From contig CALGJV010000001.1 of NCBI GenBank assembly GCA_937928595.1, positions 1 through 64,000 of the forward strand: a stretch of DNA of 64,000 nucleotides, in the 5' to 3' direction. The notes under the pieces were generated by a model. That model did not search any database. It had not been told where the DNA came from and saw only the letters and a list, made by a program, of their open reading frames with translations. Below are positions 7,326 to 15,884 of the stretch, one piece after another (positions within the stretch are counted from its first letter, which is position 1; each line of letters opens with the position of its first letter). Source of the stretch: an uncultured Phycisphaerae bacterium (lineage in GTDB: Bacteria; Planctomycetota; Phycisphaerae; UBA1845; Fen-1342). The translations under genes were made by a program, and so were the position numbers.

Positions 7326-9281
7326 ATGAGCATGACGGCGGCGGTCCACCGGAAAGCGGCGGAAATCGGCAAACTCGCGGTGCGGATGACGGCACTCGCC
7401 GGCTCCGGGCACCCCTCCAGCGCGCTGTCGCTGGCGCACCTGGTGGCGTACCTCATGTACCACCAGATGCGATACGACCCCCGTGACCCGTGGCACCCCA
7501 GTGGCGACCGGCTCGTGCTCTCGGAGGGCCACGCCGTGCCGATCGTTTACGCTGCTTGGGCGGATCTCGGGGGTGCGGTGGGTTTCGAGCGGGACGGGGC
7601 CTCCTCCCTGACTCCGGCCGAGGTGGATCAGCTCCGCGCCCGTGACAGCGTTCTGGACGGGCATCCGAACCCCGCCGAGGGGTTCCCGTTCTTCGACGCC
7701 GCGACCGGCAGCCTCGGAATGGGGCTGAGTGTGGCGGCGGGGCTGGCGCTGGCCGCGCGGCTCGACGGATCCGAGCGCCGCGTGTACTGCGTGATCGGTG
7801 ACGGCGAGTCGCGCGAGGGCCAAATCTGGGAGGCTGCCGACTTCATCGTCGACCACCGACTCACCAACGTCTGCGCGATCTTCAACGCGAACGGGCAGGG
7901 GCAGGCCGCCCCTGTATCCGGACAGCAGTCGGCGGATGTGCTGGTCGCCAAACTGAAAGCGTTCAACTGGGAGGTGCTGGCGATCGACGGCCACGACCCA
8001 GATGCGATAGCGGGAGCGCTTGCGAAGTTCGGCGACAACCAGCGCCCGCTCGCGATCGTGGCCAGGACCGTCAAGGGCTGGGGCGTGGAACAGCTCCTCC
8101 AAGGCAACTGGCACGGCAAGCCGCTGACGCCGGGCGATCTTCCCGCGGCATACGCGTCGCTGGACAAGGCCGTCGCGGCCCATGGGAACGGCGCCCCGGC
8201 AAGCCGCCCGCGGTTGCCGGCTCGGCCGGATCGGCCGGTGCCGCGCGTGGACGTGGCGGCCGTGGAATGGCCCGCGTGCAGCGCGGCCCTGAAGGCGGCG
8301 GGACTGGGGGCGGCGCTGGAGAAGGGCAAGCTGTCGACTCGGCGGGCGTACGGCGCCGCGTTGAAGGTGGCGGGCGACCTCGTGCCGCAGGTGGTCGCGC
8401 TGGACGGGGACGTGAGCAACTCGACCTTTGCCGAGGTTTTCGCACAGGCTTACCCGCAGCGGTTCTTCGAGTGCAAGATTGCCGAGCAGAACATGGTGTC
8501 GACCGCGGCGGGGCTGGCGGCCGCGGGTTACATCCCGTTCGCCAACTCCTTCGCCAAGTTCATCGCGCGGGGCTACGACCAGGTGGAGCTGGCGAACATC
8601 TCGCGGGCGAACATCAAGCTCGTCGGCTCGCATGCCGGCATCTCGCTGGCGGCGGACGGTCCGAGCCAGATGGGTTTGGTGGACGTGGCGTTCTTCCGCG
8701 CGCTCACGACCGCCCGGGCGGACGACCGCCGCAGCCCGCAGTGCTGGTTCTTCCAGCCGGCCGACGCGGTTGCCGCCTACCATTGCACGCGGCTGATGAC
8801 GCAGCTGCGCGGGCTGTGCTACATGCGAACGCACCGGCCGGACGTCGGGCTGCTGTACGACGACACCACGAAGTTCGAGCCCGGCGGGTTCCAGGTGCTG
8901 GGCACGGGCGACGACCTGGCGCTGGTGGCGTCGGGATACATGGTGCATGTGGCGCGGGAAGCGGCGGCCCTGCTGGCCCGGCAGAACATCCGGGCGACGC
9001 TCATCGACCTGTACTGCCTGCCGGTCGACGGCGAGCGTCTGGTGGAAGTGCTCCAGCGCGCCGGCGGCCGGGCGATCGTGGCCGAGGACAACTACGGCGG
9101 CGGGTTCGGGTCGGCGGTGGCGGAGCTGGCGGCGCGCACGGGCGGGCTGCGGGTCGTGCCCGTGCACTGTCAGCGCATGCCGAAGTCGACGCGCACGCCG
9201 GAGGAGGTCCTGGAGTACTGCGGCGTGGGGGCGAAACAGATCGCGGACCAGGCGCTGGCGGTGCTGAAACAGCCGCGCTAG
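7326..9281 (+). CDS. tkt: Transketolase
   Basis: A 651-residue single-chain transketolase, transferring two-carbon ketol units in the pentose phosphate pathway with thiamine diphosphate. Motifs are GSGHP (26-30), the ThDP/Mg2+ site GDGESREGQIWEAADF from 158, and the pyrimidine-binding block with the catalytic glutamate in KIAEQNM (384-390). The C-terminal transketolase domain is complete. It resembles the transketolases of about 620-630 residues rather than the classical 660-670 plant/E. coli type. The ATG is supported by GGAGG at 7315-7319, 6 nt upstream. The next gene, an epimerase, begins 31 bp after the stop on the same strand. Confidence 0.92.
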   Translation: MSMTAAVHRKAAEIGKLAVRMTALAGSGHPSSALSLAHLVAYLMYHQMRYDPRDPWHPSGDRLVLSEGHAVPIVYAAWADLGGAVGFERDGASSLTPAEVDQLRARDSVLDGHPNPAEGFPFFDAATGSLGMGLSVAAGLALAARLDGSERRVYCVIGDGESREGQIWEAADFIVDHRLTNVCAIFNANGQGQAAPVSGQQSADVLVAKLKAFNWEVLAIDGHDPDAIAGALAKFGDNQRPLAIVARTVKGWGVEQLLQGNWHGKPLTPGDLPAAYASLDKAVAAHGNGAPASRPRLPARPDRPVPRVDVAAVEWPACSAALKAAGLGAALEKGKLSTRRAYGAALKVAGDLVPQVVALDGDVSNSTFAEVFAQAYPQRFFECKIAEQNMVSTAAGLAAAGYIPFANSFAKFIARGYDQVELANISRANIKLVGSHAGISLAADGPSQMGLVDVAFFRALTTARADDRRSPQCWFFQPADAVAAYHCTRLMTQLRGLCYMRTHRPDVGLLYDDTTKFEPGGFQVLGTGDDLALVASGYMVHVAREAAALLARQNIRATLIDLYCLPVDGERLVEVLQRAGGRAIVAEDNYGGGFGSAVAELAARTGGLRVVPVHCQRMPKSTRTPEEVLEYCGVGAKQIADQALAVLKQPR

Positions 9282-9312
9282 CGGCGGTGGCGCTGTGACG
9301 CGAGAGCGAGCG

Positions 9313-10320
9313 ATGAACCTTGTGACGGGTGCGACCGGGCTGCTCGGCAGCCACATCGTCGAGCAGCTGCGGAAGCGCAACCTTCCGGTGCGCGTGCTGG
9401 TGCGCAGAGGCAGCGACACGAGCTGGCTCCGGACACAGGGCGTGGAGTTCGCCGAGGGCGACGTGACGGACCCGGCGTCGCTGGCCCCGGCGTGCGCCGG
9501 CGTTGACGTGGTGTATCACTCGGCGGCCCGCGTCGGCGACTGGGGACCGTGGGAGGAGTTTCAGCGCGTCACGATTGACGGCACGCGGAACATCCTCGAC
9601 GCGGCGGTCGCGGCCGGGGTGCGCCGCTTCGTCCACATCAGCTCGATCAGCACGTACGGCTACCACACGCGCGACGTCACGGTCGACGAGACGTTCGACC
9701 TGGGCTACCAGCTGTACCGCTGGGCGTACTACAGCAGGTCGAAGGTCGCGGCCGAGCGAATCGTGTGGGAGGCGCACCGGGCCCAGCGGATCGAGGTGAC
9801 GGTGATCCGGCCGGCGTGGATCTACGGCGAGCGCGACCGCACGACCATCGCCCGCCTGTATCAAATGGTGAAGACCGGGCGGGCCAAAATTCTCGGCCGC
9901 GGCGACAATAGGCTGAACGTGGTCTACGCGGGCAACATCGCCGAGGCCGCGATCGCGGCGGCGGCGCGGCCCGACTGCAACGGCGAGGCGTTCAATTGCA
10001 GCAACGACGGCGAGATCACGCAGCAGCAGTACTTCGACCTGCTGGCCCGTGCGATCGGCGGCCCGCCGGTCACGCGGCACGTGCCCTACCGCGTGGCGTA
10101 CTGCGCCGGGTTCGTGCTCGAGTGCCTCGGGCACCTCTTTCGCTGGAAGAAGCCGCCGTTCATCACGCGTTACGCCGTGTGGCTGATGGGACGGCGATCG
10201 TACTTCTCCGCGGAGAAGGCGCGCCGCGTGCTCGGCTGGAAGCCGACGGTCACGTATGAGGTCGGCGTGCCGAACACGGTGCGCTGGTACGAGCAGCACG
10301 TGCTGAAGACGCGGTCCTGA
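9313..10320 (+). CDS. NAD(P)-dependent epimerase/dehydratase (extended SDR)
   Basis: A 335-residue extended short-chain dehydrogenase/reductase. The Rossmann motif is GATGLLG at 6-12 and the active-site pair is Tyr140/Lys144 in YYSRSK. A substrate-domain segment reads RPAWIYGERD. The sequence style, with YHSAARVGDWG and WIYGE, is close to 3-beta-hydroxysteroid dehydrogenase/NAD-sugar epimerase relatives whose substrates are seldom known. It follows transketolase closely and is itself followed by trpA, so no pathway can be inferred from context. A GTG at 9295 is an alternative start. Confidence 0.82.
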   Translation: MNLVTGATGLLGSHIVEQLRKRNLPVRVLVRRGSDTSWLRTQGVEFAEGDVTDPASLAPACAGVDVVYHSAARVGDWGPWEEFQRVTIDGTRNILDAAVAAGVRRFVHISSISTYGYHTRDVTVDETFDLGYQLYRWAYYSRSKVAAERIVWEAHRAQRIEVTVIRPAWIYGERDRTTIARLYQMVKTGRAKILGRGDNRLNVVYAGNIAEAAIAAAARPDCNGEAFNCSNDGEITQQQYFDLLARAIGGPPVTRHVPYRVAYCAGFVLECLGHLFRWKKPPFITRYAVWLMGRRSYFSAEKARRVLGWKPTVTYEVGVPNTVRWYEQHVLKTRS

Positions 10321-10352
10321 TCCGCGGCGCGTCGGGTCGGCGTGTCGGAGGT

Positions 10353-10358
10353 TACACT
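10353..10358 (+). promoter_or_regulatory. TACACT box 7 nt before trpA
   Basis: TACACT (TANNNT) is followed by seven bases and then the ATG of trpA at 10366. There is no Shine-Dalgarno. The spacing fits a leaderless transcript. Confidence 0.45.
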
Positions 10359-10365
10359 AAGCGAC

Positions 10366-11181
10366 ATGAACCGACTACGTGCCGCCTTCGAGCGACTGCG
10401 GGCCCGCCGGCAGCGCACCCTGTTGCCGTACATCACCGCGGGCTACCCCGATGTCGAGTCCACGATCGCGCTGCTGCGCGCCATCGACCCGGAACCATGC
10501 GCGGCCGTCGAACTCGGCATTCCGTTTTCCGATCCGATCGCCGACGGCCCCGTGATCCAGACGTCGTTTTCGCGGGCGCTGGCGGCGGGGTTTCGGCTGG
10601 ATCCGCTCTTGGATGCGCTGGCCGCGGCGCGCAACGAGGTGCGCGCCCCCCTGCTGGCGATGGTGAGCTACTCGATCGTATACCGTCGCGACCCGGGGCA
10701 ATTCGTCGAGCGGGCGCGGGCGGCCGGCGTGGACGGGCTGATCGTGCCCGACCTCGCGCTGGAGGAAGCGGGCGAGCTGGCGGAGATCGGTCGGTCGGCG
10801 GACTGCCCGCTCGTCATGATCATCGCGCCGACCAGCACGTCCGAGCGGCAGGCCCGCATCGCGGCGCTGTCCGAGCCGTTTATCTACTATCAGTCGTTCG
10901 CCGGCGTCACCGGCGAGCGCAGCGCGTTGCCGGACGATCTGGCTGCGCACGTGCAGGAGCTGCGCGCGGCCACCGGCAAGCCGATCTGCGTGGGCTTCGG
11001 CATCTCGACGCCGGCGCACGTGGCCGCGGTGTGCCGGGTGGCGGACGGCGCGATTGTGGGCAGTGCGATCGTGCGGCGAATGAACGCGGCCGTGGACTGC
11101 GGCGCCCCGCGCGCGGAGCTGGTAGCGGATGTGAGCGGGTTCATTCACGAACTGGCCGCGGCGCTGCCCGCGCCGGGCTGA
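10366..11181 (+). CDS. trpA: Tryptophan synthase alpha chain
   Basis: A 271-residue TIM-barrel enzyme that splits indole-3-glycerol phosphate into indole and glyceraldehyde 3-phosphate, passing indole to TrpB. The catalytic residues are in place and even keep E. coli numbering: Glu49 in AVELGIPFSDP and Asp60 in PIADGP. The phosphate-binding C-terminal part (VGFGISTP, then GAIVGSAIV) is intact. No trpB or other trp gene adjoins it, so the pathway genes must be scattered. A GTG at 10342 is an alternative start but would lie before the TACACT box. Its last 41 bp overlap, tail to tail, the end of the YfhO-like gene on the other strand. Confidence 0.94.
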   Translation: MNRLRAAFERLRARRQRTLLPYITAGYPDVESTIALLRAIDPEPCAAVELGIPFSDPIADGPVIQTSFSRALAAGFRLDPLLDALAAARNEVRAPLLAMVSYSIVYRRDPGQFVERARAAGVDGLIVPDLALEEAGELAEIGRSADCPLVMIIAPTSTSERQARIAALSEPFIYYQSFAGVTGERSALPDDLAAHVQELRAATGKPICVGFGISTPAHVAAVCRVADGAIVGSAIVRRMNAAVDCGAPRAELVADVSGFIHELAAALPAPG

Positions 11182-13534
11182 CGCGCCGCGGCGACCGGGC
11201 CGCCCAAAGCAGCCCGCCGACCAGCACGAGGAGCGTCGTGCCCGAGAGTGCCGCGCCGAGCGCCAGGCCGGGCGGCGTGTAGTGCAGCTCGACGAGCACG
11301 CGATCGCGGCCGGGGGGGAGTCGGACTCCCTGCACGAGCTCCTCGACCCGCACGATCTCGACCGGCGTGCCATCCACGGCCGCGGTCCAGCCGGGCAGCG
11401 CCAACTGCGAGATGATGAGCAGCGGCCCGTCGGCCGCCCGCGTCGGGTTCGTGCGCACGATGGCGCGCAGCGTGTGCGGCGCGTCCTGTTCGATGAGCTC
11501 AATGCGGCCCGCAAGGGGGTCAGCCAAGTACGCGTGACCGGCGGCCCGCGGGTTGCGGTACAGCCGCGGCCCGCGGGGGAGTGTCGCGACGAGCGTACAG
11601 CCGGCCGGCGCACGCCAGTACGGCTCCCAGAGCAGCACCCAGCCCACGTTGCACAACCGCATCCAGCTCGTGTCCGCGAGCAGCCGGTCCGCCTCGGCCG
11701 CCTCGCCCCACGGCTTGAACGCGAACCGGCGGACGTATTCACGCGGCTGGAGCGGCCCGTAGTCGGTAAGCACCGGAATCCGGCGCAGAATGTTGGTATT
11801 CGCGACGGCCTTGTCGAGCGGATCGACATACTCGCCCGGGTACCGGCCGTGGCGGCCGGTGACGGTCCAGAGGCGGTGCGGCGTTTCGCGGACGCGGTCC
11901 AGCCACGCGGCCGTGGTGCGGGGCAGGAGCAAGTCCGCGGGGCTGCGGGCGGACCACGGCACGTCGATCGTCCAGCCGATGACGCCGAGGTCGAGCACCA
12001 GCACGGCGAGGAGCAACAGGTTGAGTCGCGGGTCGGGCAGACGTCGGACGACCAACCGCAGGGTGCCGAAGGAGACGATACCGGCCAAGGCCGGCACCCA
12101 GACCGCGGGCGTCCATGGCCGCACGGAGCGGAGTGCGGCGGCGCGGGCGTCGGCGTCGAAGAAAGGGATGCTTGCCAGCACGACCGCGACGGCGGCGGCG
12201 ACGATCAGGAGCGGCGCCAGCAGCGGGCGGCGGGTCCAGCCCTGGGCGGCGTAGCGGAGGCGGGCGCGGAGTGGGTTCGGGTCGGTCGAGAGGTCGTGGA
12301 CGGCCAGCGCGGCCAGCACCGCCAGCGCGAGGTGCAGCAGAAGCAGGGCGCGGGCCGGACAGCGGAAGAGGTTCGCGCCGGGCAGCCAGTAGAGCAGCGG
12401 GCAGACCGGTCCCAGATTGCCGAGCGCGAGCAGGACGGCGAAGACCGCCAGCGCGATCCAGGGGCGGCGCGGCGTGGTCGGTGTGGCGATTGCCGCCAGG
12501 GCGGGCGGGGCCGGCGCGGGGGGAGCGGTCGGATCTTCCGGTCGTACCAGGACGGAGTCGGCGTAGCTCTGGGCGAAGGGACGGCGGGTGGCTGCCAGCA
12601 GGGCGAGCAGGAGCGGCAGCCAGCCTGCATAGCCAAATTGCTCGACCTGGTGAGAGGGCGCCCAGTAAGGTTCGGCGAAGACGTTCGGCACGCGCTGGCC
12701 AGGGACCATCGGTGTGATGAGCGTGATCAGGGAGAGCGGGTGCCAGCTGTTCTCGACGAGGTCGCGGTAAGTTCGCTCGGACCGGTCGCAGGCGCGGGCG
12801 TATGCGAGCGTCGGCAGCCCTTGCACGGCGAAGAGACCGGCCGCGCAGACGGCGGTCGACGCGGCCCGCAGGAGACGGCCGGGTGGGCGCGGGCCGGCGG
12901 CGCGGTGCGGGGCGGCAAGGAGGACGACGAGCACACCGAAGCCCGTAAGCGCGGCGACCTGGATGTGTCCGGCCAGGCATTGGAGCGCCAACGGAACGGC
13001 GGCCGCGAGCAGGCGGCGGACTCCTGCAGCGTCGGAGGCGGGGAGCGTGGCGTAACGGCACAGCCGCCAGAAAACCCAGGGCGTCCAGGCGGCGGAGCAC
13101 AGGATCGTGAAATGCGCCCGGTGGGCGAGCATGAAGCCGCAGAAGGCGAAGGCTACGGCGCCGAAGAGCGCCGCGAGACGGGCCAGGTCGAGCGACCGGA
13201 GCAGGCGGTACATGCCCCACAGCGCGAGGCTGTAGTGCAGCCAGAGGCACGCTGCGTACGCCGCAGCCGGCGGCATTGCGACGAAAAGCCAGGTCGGCGG
13301 GTACGCCACCGCGGTCTGCGGGTCGGCGAGATACGGCCGGCCCAGCCCGGTCCACGGGTTCCACCACGGGGGCCGACCCGCCTGGAGGGTGTCGTGCAAC
13401 CACTGGCGCGCGGGGTAGTACTGAAGCACGTCGTCTTCGCCCGCGCCGAGCCCGCCCAGCGGCCAGAGCGGTGCGAGCAGCAGGCCGGGCAGTGCAAGGA
13501 ACGCGACGAACAGGGCGATCCGGGCGCGCGCCAT
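11141..13534 (-). CDS. YfhO-like multi-pass membrane protein
   Basis: A 797-residue integral membrane protein with about 10-12 hydrophobic helices and a large hydrophilic C-terminal part (about 520-750). Near the N-terminus is GEDDVLQYYPARQWL, the Asp-x-x-x-Q-x-x-P-type motif of the YfhO/GT-C family. Bacillus YfhO takes part in glycosylating lipoteichoic acid. In Planctomycetes such proteins are usually annotated only as YfhO family, and the substrate is unknown here. Family logic suggests a lipid-linked sugar donor used outside the membrane. The last helix and basic tail (RSPRRVSPARAAPRPVRE) lie in the 41-bp overlap with trpA. Confidence 0.75.
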   Translation of the reverse strand: MARARIALFVAFLALPGLLLAPLWPLGGLGAGEDDVLQYYPARQWLHDTLQAGRPPWWNPWTGLGRPYLADPQTAVAYPPTWLFVAMPPAAAYAACLWLHYSLALWGMYRLLRSLDLARLAALFGAVAFAFCGFMLAHRAHFTILCSAAWTPWVFWRLCRYATLPASDAAGVRRLLAAAVPLALQCLAGHIQVAALTGFGVLVVLLAAPHRAAGPRPPGRLLRAASTAVCAAGLFAVQGLPTLAYARACDRSERTYRDLVENSWHPLSLITLITPMVPGQRVPNVFAEPYWAPSHQVEQFGYAGWLPLLLALLAATRRPFAQSYADSVLVRPEDPTAPPAPAPPALAAIATPTTPRRPWIALAVFAVLLALGNLGPVCPLLYWLPGANLFRCPARALLLLHLALAVLAALAVHDLSTDPNPLRARLRYAAQGWTRRPLLAPLLIVAAAVAVVLASIPFFDADARAAALRSVRPWTPAVWVPALAGIVSFGTLRLVVRRLPDPRLNLLLLAVLVLDLGVIGWTIDVPWSARSPADLLLPRTTAAWLDRVRETPHRLWTVTGRHGRYPGEYVDPLDKAVANTNILRRIPVLTDYGPLQPREYVRRFAFKPWGEAAEADRLLADTSWMRLCNVGWVLLWEPYWRAPAGCTLVATLPRGPRLYRNPRAAGHAYLADPLAGRIELIEQDAPHTLRAIVRTNPTRAADGPLLIISQLALPGWTAAVDGTPVEIVRVEELVQGVRLPPGRDRVLVELHYTPPGLALGAALSGTTLLVLVGGLLWAARSPRRVSPARAAPRPVRE

Positions 13535-13541
13535 GGCGGTG

Positions 13542-13547
13542 AGAATA
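13542..13547 (-). promoter_or_regulatory. TATTCT box 7 nt before the YfhO-like gene
   Basis: On the minus strand TATTCT is followed by seven bases and the ATG at 13534, with no Shine-Dalgarno. This is the same spacing as at trpA and suggests leaderless transcription. Confidence 0.4.
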
Positions 13548-13656
13548 GCGTTGCCCGGCGGGCCTGACGACGGCGGGGCTTGCGTTTCGCCGGGCGTGGA
13601 GAATAATCGCCGCTGTCGGGTACTGGCTCACACGGACCTTTCTCTGGAGACGTCGC

Positions 13657-14037
13657 ATGCGCAAGCTCGGAACGTTGTGCCTGGTCGTGGGTCTGCTGGT
13701 CGCGGTCACCGGTTGCAGCAGCCTCAGCGGGACCTGGACCGTGAAGGAGATCGTGCCGCCGTCGGAGAAGGGCAAGTTCGAGATGGGCAAGATCACGTTC
13801 CACTCGGACGGCAAGTTCACGGCGGAGGTGACCTACGGCGGCAAGGTCAAGGAGGTGAAGGGCACGTACACCTACGACGCGAAAGAGGAGCTCGTGACGT
13901 TCAAGGGCGAGGACAACAAGGAGCGGACCTACCACCTGGCGAAGGTCTGCCAGTGCGCAATGTGCAAGTGCAATCTCCAGGTCTGGAACGTGGGCGCTCA
14001 GAAGGACTGGGTCGCGACGCTGGTGCCCGCGAAGTAA
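13657..14037 (+). CDS. Small lipoprotein with a C-terminal Cys cluster
   Basis: A 126-residue lipoprotein. The lipobox AVTGC places the lipidated cysteine at residue 20. The mature domain alternates short charged beta-strands (GTWTVKEI, KITFHSDGKFTAEVTYGG, GTYTYDAKEE), typical of the small lipocalin-like proteins whose family name means only that fold. Near the C-terminus four cysteines are packed as VCQCAMCKC, which could hold a metal or form disulphides. The ATG has CTGGAG about 8 nt upstream. No partner gene is evident; the NUDIX gene follows within 30 bp on the same strand. Confidence 0.75.
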   Translation: MRKLGTLCLVVGLLVAVTGCSSLSGTWTVKEIVPPSEKGKFEMGKITFHSDGKFTAEVTYGGKVKEVKGTYTYDAKEELVTFKGEDNKERTYHLAKVCQCAMCKCNLQVWNVGAQKDWVATLVPAK

Positions 14038-14062
14038 GCGCGTGGCGCACGATCGGCCCCGC

Positions 14063-14473
14063 ATGAGTGACGGATGGGTGCACGGCGTCGTGGCGGTCGT
14101 CGAACGGGATGACCGCTTCCTGATGATTCGGCGGGCGCCGGGCGTGATCGCGCCCGGCGCCTGGTGTTTCGTGGGCGGGGCCGTGGAACCCGGCGAATCC
14201 CAGGCCGACGCGCTCGTGCGAGAGTTCGTCGAAGAGGTGGGCGGGCGCATCCGGCCGGTGGCCTGCGTGTGGCAGGACGAGCAGCCCGAGAAGTGCCTGC
14301 GGCTGTTCTGGTGGCGCGCCGAGCTGGAAGACACGCCGCTTCGACGGAACGCGAACGAGGTGGCCGAGATTGCCTGGCTGACACCGGCGGAAATTCGCCG
14401 GACGACGGGAGTCCTCGAGGGGAATCTGCGTTTCCTGGATGCGTACCGGCCGGAGGCGGGCGGGCCCGACTAG
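14063..14473 (+). CDS. NUDIX hydrolase
   Basis: A 136-residue single-domain NUDIX protein, cleaving a nucleoside diphosphate linked to another group. The NUDIX box is near-canonical: G-AVEPG-E, seven residues, REF-x-EE-x-G. Substrate cannot be deduced from the sequence. A GTG at 14042 would add MAHDRPR. It ends 18 bp before the ExeA-like gene, which reads toward it. Confidence 0.88.
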   Translation: MSDGWVHGVVAVVERDDRFLMIRRAPGVIAPGAWCFVGGAVEPGESQADALVREFVEEVGGRIRPVACVWQDEQPEKCLRLFWWRAELEDTPLRRNANEVAEIAWLTPAEIRRTTGVLEGNLRFLDAYRPEAGGPD

Positions 14474-14491
14474 CCGGACAGCGCGCAGGCG

Positions 14492-15664
14492 TTACTGGGG
14501 CCGGGTGTCGAGCACTTCGGCGTCGATGTGGACGACCGGGGGCGTGTCTTCGTCCGGCGCTGTCGGCGGAGGCTCGGATGGCAGGACCGGTCGACGCGTC
14601 GTGCGAATTCGGGCGAGCGCCTGGTTCAGGTTCGACTCGAGCACGCGGATCCGCTGGTCGAGGGTCCGCTCGACGGTCGGTGCGGGCGGTGGTGTCATGA
14701 GGACGTCGGCCGCGGGACGCTCCACCACCGGGGGTGGCGTCGGGGGCATGCCGATGTTCACGTCGGCCCCCGCCAGGTCGGGTTCGACGGCTGTATTGCC
14801 GTTGCCACCGCCGCGGTACGCGCGCCGCGTGGGCGAAGGCAACAGGGGTTGACGCACAAGTCCACCGGTGATGGCGCGGATCGTGCCGACGATGTGCGTG
14901 ACGTCGATCTGCCGGCGCTCGTCACCAAAGGCGTCGATGAGCGCGTTGTCGCAGACCTGGTTGATGAGCGCGGGGTTGCCGCCGGCGAGGCGGTGGACCA
15001 GGTCGAGGGCGGGCTCGGTGAAGATGGCGCGGGCGTCGGGTCCGCCGGCCACGGCCAGGCGGTGCGTGATGTACGCCCGAGTCTCCTCCGCGGACAACCG
15101 TCCGAGCATGAAGGTACGGAACACACGGCGACGCAGGCGGGCGAGGCGTCCGGCCGCGAGCGTGGTGGCCAGCGCCGGCAGCCCCAGCAGCACGACCGTG
15201 AGGGGGCGGCCGGCCACCTGGTCGCGCGTGACGACGCCGACGATCTCGTTCCAATGCGTTTCGTTCAGCCCGTCGGCGTTGTCCACCAGCACGATCGTTC
15301 CGTCGCCCGCGGACACGGGCTGTCGCCACCATTCCCGCAGGGGTCGCTCGATCGTGCCGAGGGCGGCCGGGTCTTCGCTGCGGGGCGGCGTGATGGTCAC
15401 GTCGACGTGGTCGGCCGGCTGGCCGATGCCGTGGACCCAGACGCACGCGCGGCGCGCGGCGTTTTCGTCCGCGAGCTGGCGGGCCAGGAGACTCTTGCCG
15501 GTGCCGGAATCGCCGAGCAGCACGACCCCCGCTTTCGCGGCGTGGACCGCGTACTGGAGCGTTGCCAGCGCCTCGGCGTGGCCGGCTGCGCGGTAGAAGA
15601 ACCGCGGGTCCGGGCGGCCGTCGAACGGCGCGACGCGCAGTCCGAAGAACTGATATGCGGTCAT
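14492..15664 (-). CDS. ExeA-like ATPase, PEP-CTERM/EPS-locus type
   Basis: A 390-residue cytosolic AAA ATPase of the ExeA/GspA type. Walker A is GDSGTGKS (51-58) and Walker B is TIVLVDNAD (123-131). An ExeA-like lid domain follows, with HRLAVAGG and a GGNPALINQVCDNAL stretch. Residues from about 275 to the end are Pro-rich and low complexity with a short helical segment. Proteins of this family are a regular part of exosortase-A EPS loci and are annotated as putative secretion ATPases; the role is unproven. It reads away from the Wza-like gene across a 220-bp region with an EPS-type promoter element for each side. Confidence 0.85.
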   Translation of the reverse strand: MTAYQFFGLRVAPFDGRPDPRFFYRAAGHAEALATLQYAVHAAKAGVVLLGDSGTGKSLLARQLADENAARRACVWVHGIGQPADHVDVTITPPRSEDPAALGTIERPLREWWRQPVSAGDGTIVLVDNADGLNETHWNEIVGVVTRDQVAGRPLTVVLLGLPALATTLAAGRLARLRRRVFRTFMLGRLSAEETRAYITHRLAVAGGPDARAIFTEPALDLVHRLAGGNPALINQVCDNALIDAFGDERRQIDVTHIVGTIRAITGGLVRQPLLPSPTRRAYRGGGNGNTAVEPDLAGADVNIGMPPTPPPVVERPAADVLMTPPPAPTVERTLDQRIRVLESNLNQALARIRTTRRPVLPSEPPPTAPDEDTPPVVHIDAEVLDTRPQ

Positions 15665-15696
15665 GCCACGACTCAAGCTGGTACTTCCTCAGCAGG

Positions 15697-15704
15697 CTTA
15701 TCGG
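15697..15704 (-). promoter_or_regulatory. CCGATAAG element upstream of the ExeA-like ATPase
   Basis: Read on the minus strand, CCGATAAG lies 32 nt before the ATG at 15664. It is one of ten CGATA elements placed in the same orientation before EPS-locus transcription units. It could be a -10 box or an operator. Confidence 0.4.
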
Positions 15705-15796
15705 CGACTTGGGGGACGATCTTCTACGGGACGCCGGGCGGGGGGCCCGGGAAATGCTCGTTCGGCGGCGCTGATTTTATGCGAGGGGGGATTCGG

Positions 15797-15804
15797 ACGA
15801 TAAC
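15797..15804 (+). promoter_or_regulatory. ACGATAAC element upstream of the Wza-like gene
   Basis: ACGATAAC lies 80 nt before the ATG of the Wza-like gene and differs from CCGATAAC by one base. Its direction matches the gene. Confidence 0.3.
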
Positions 15805-15884
15805 TCCTGTCGGAGGCGCCGGGTCCGAATCGACCCGGTCCGACGTCGGAGGTTCGCAGACCCGGTCCTCGAGGCGGTTCCGTG

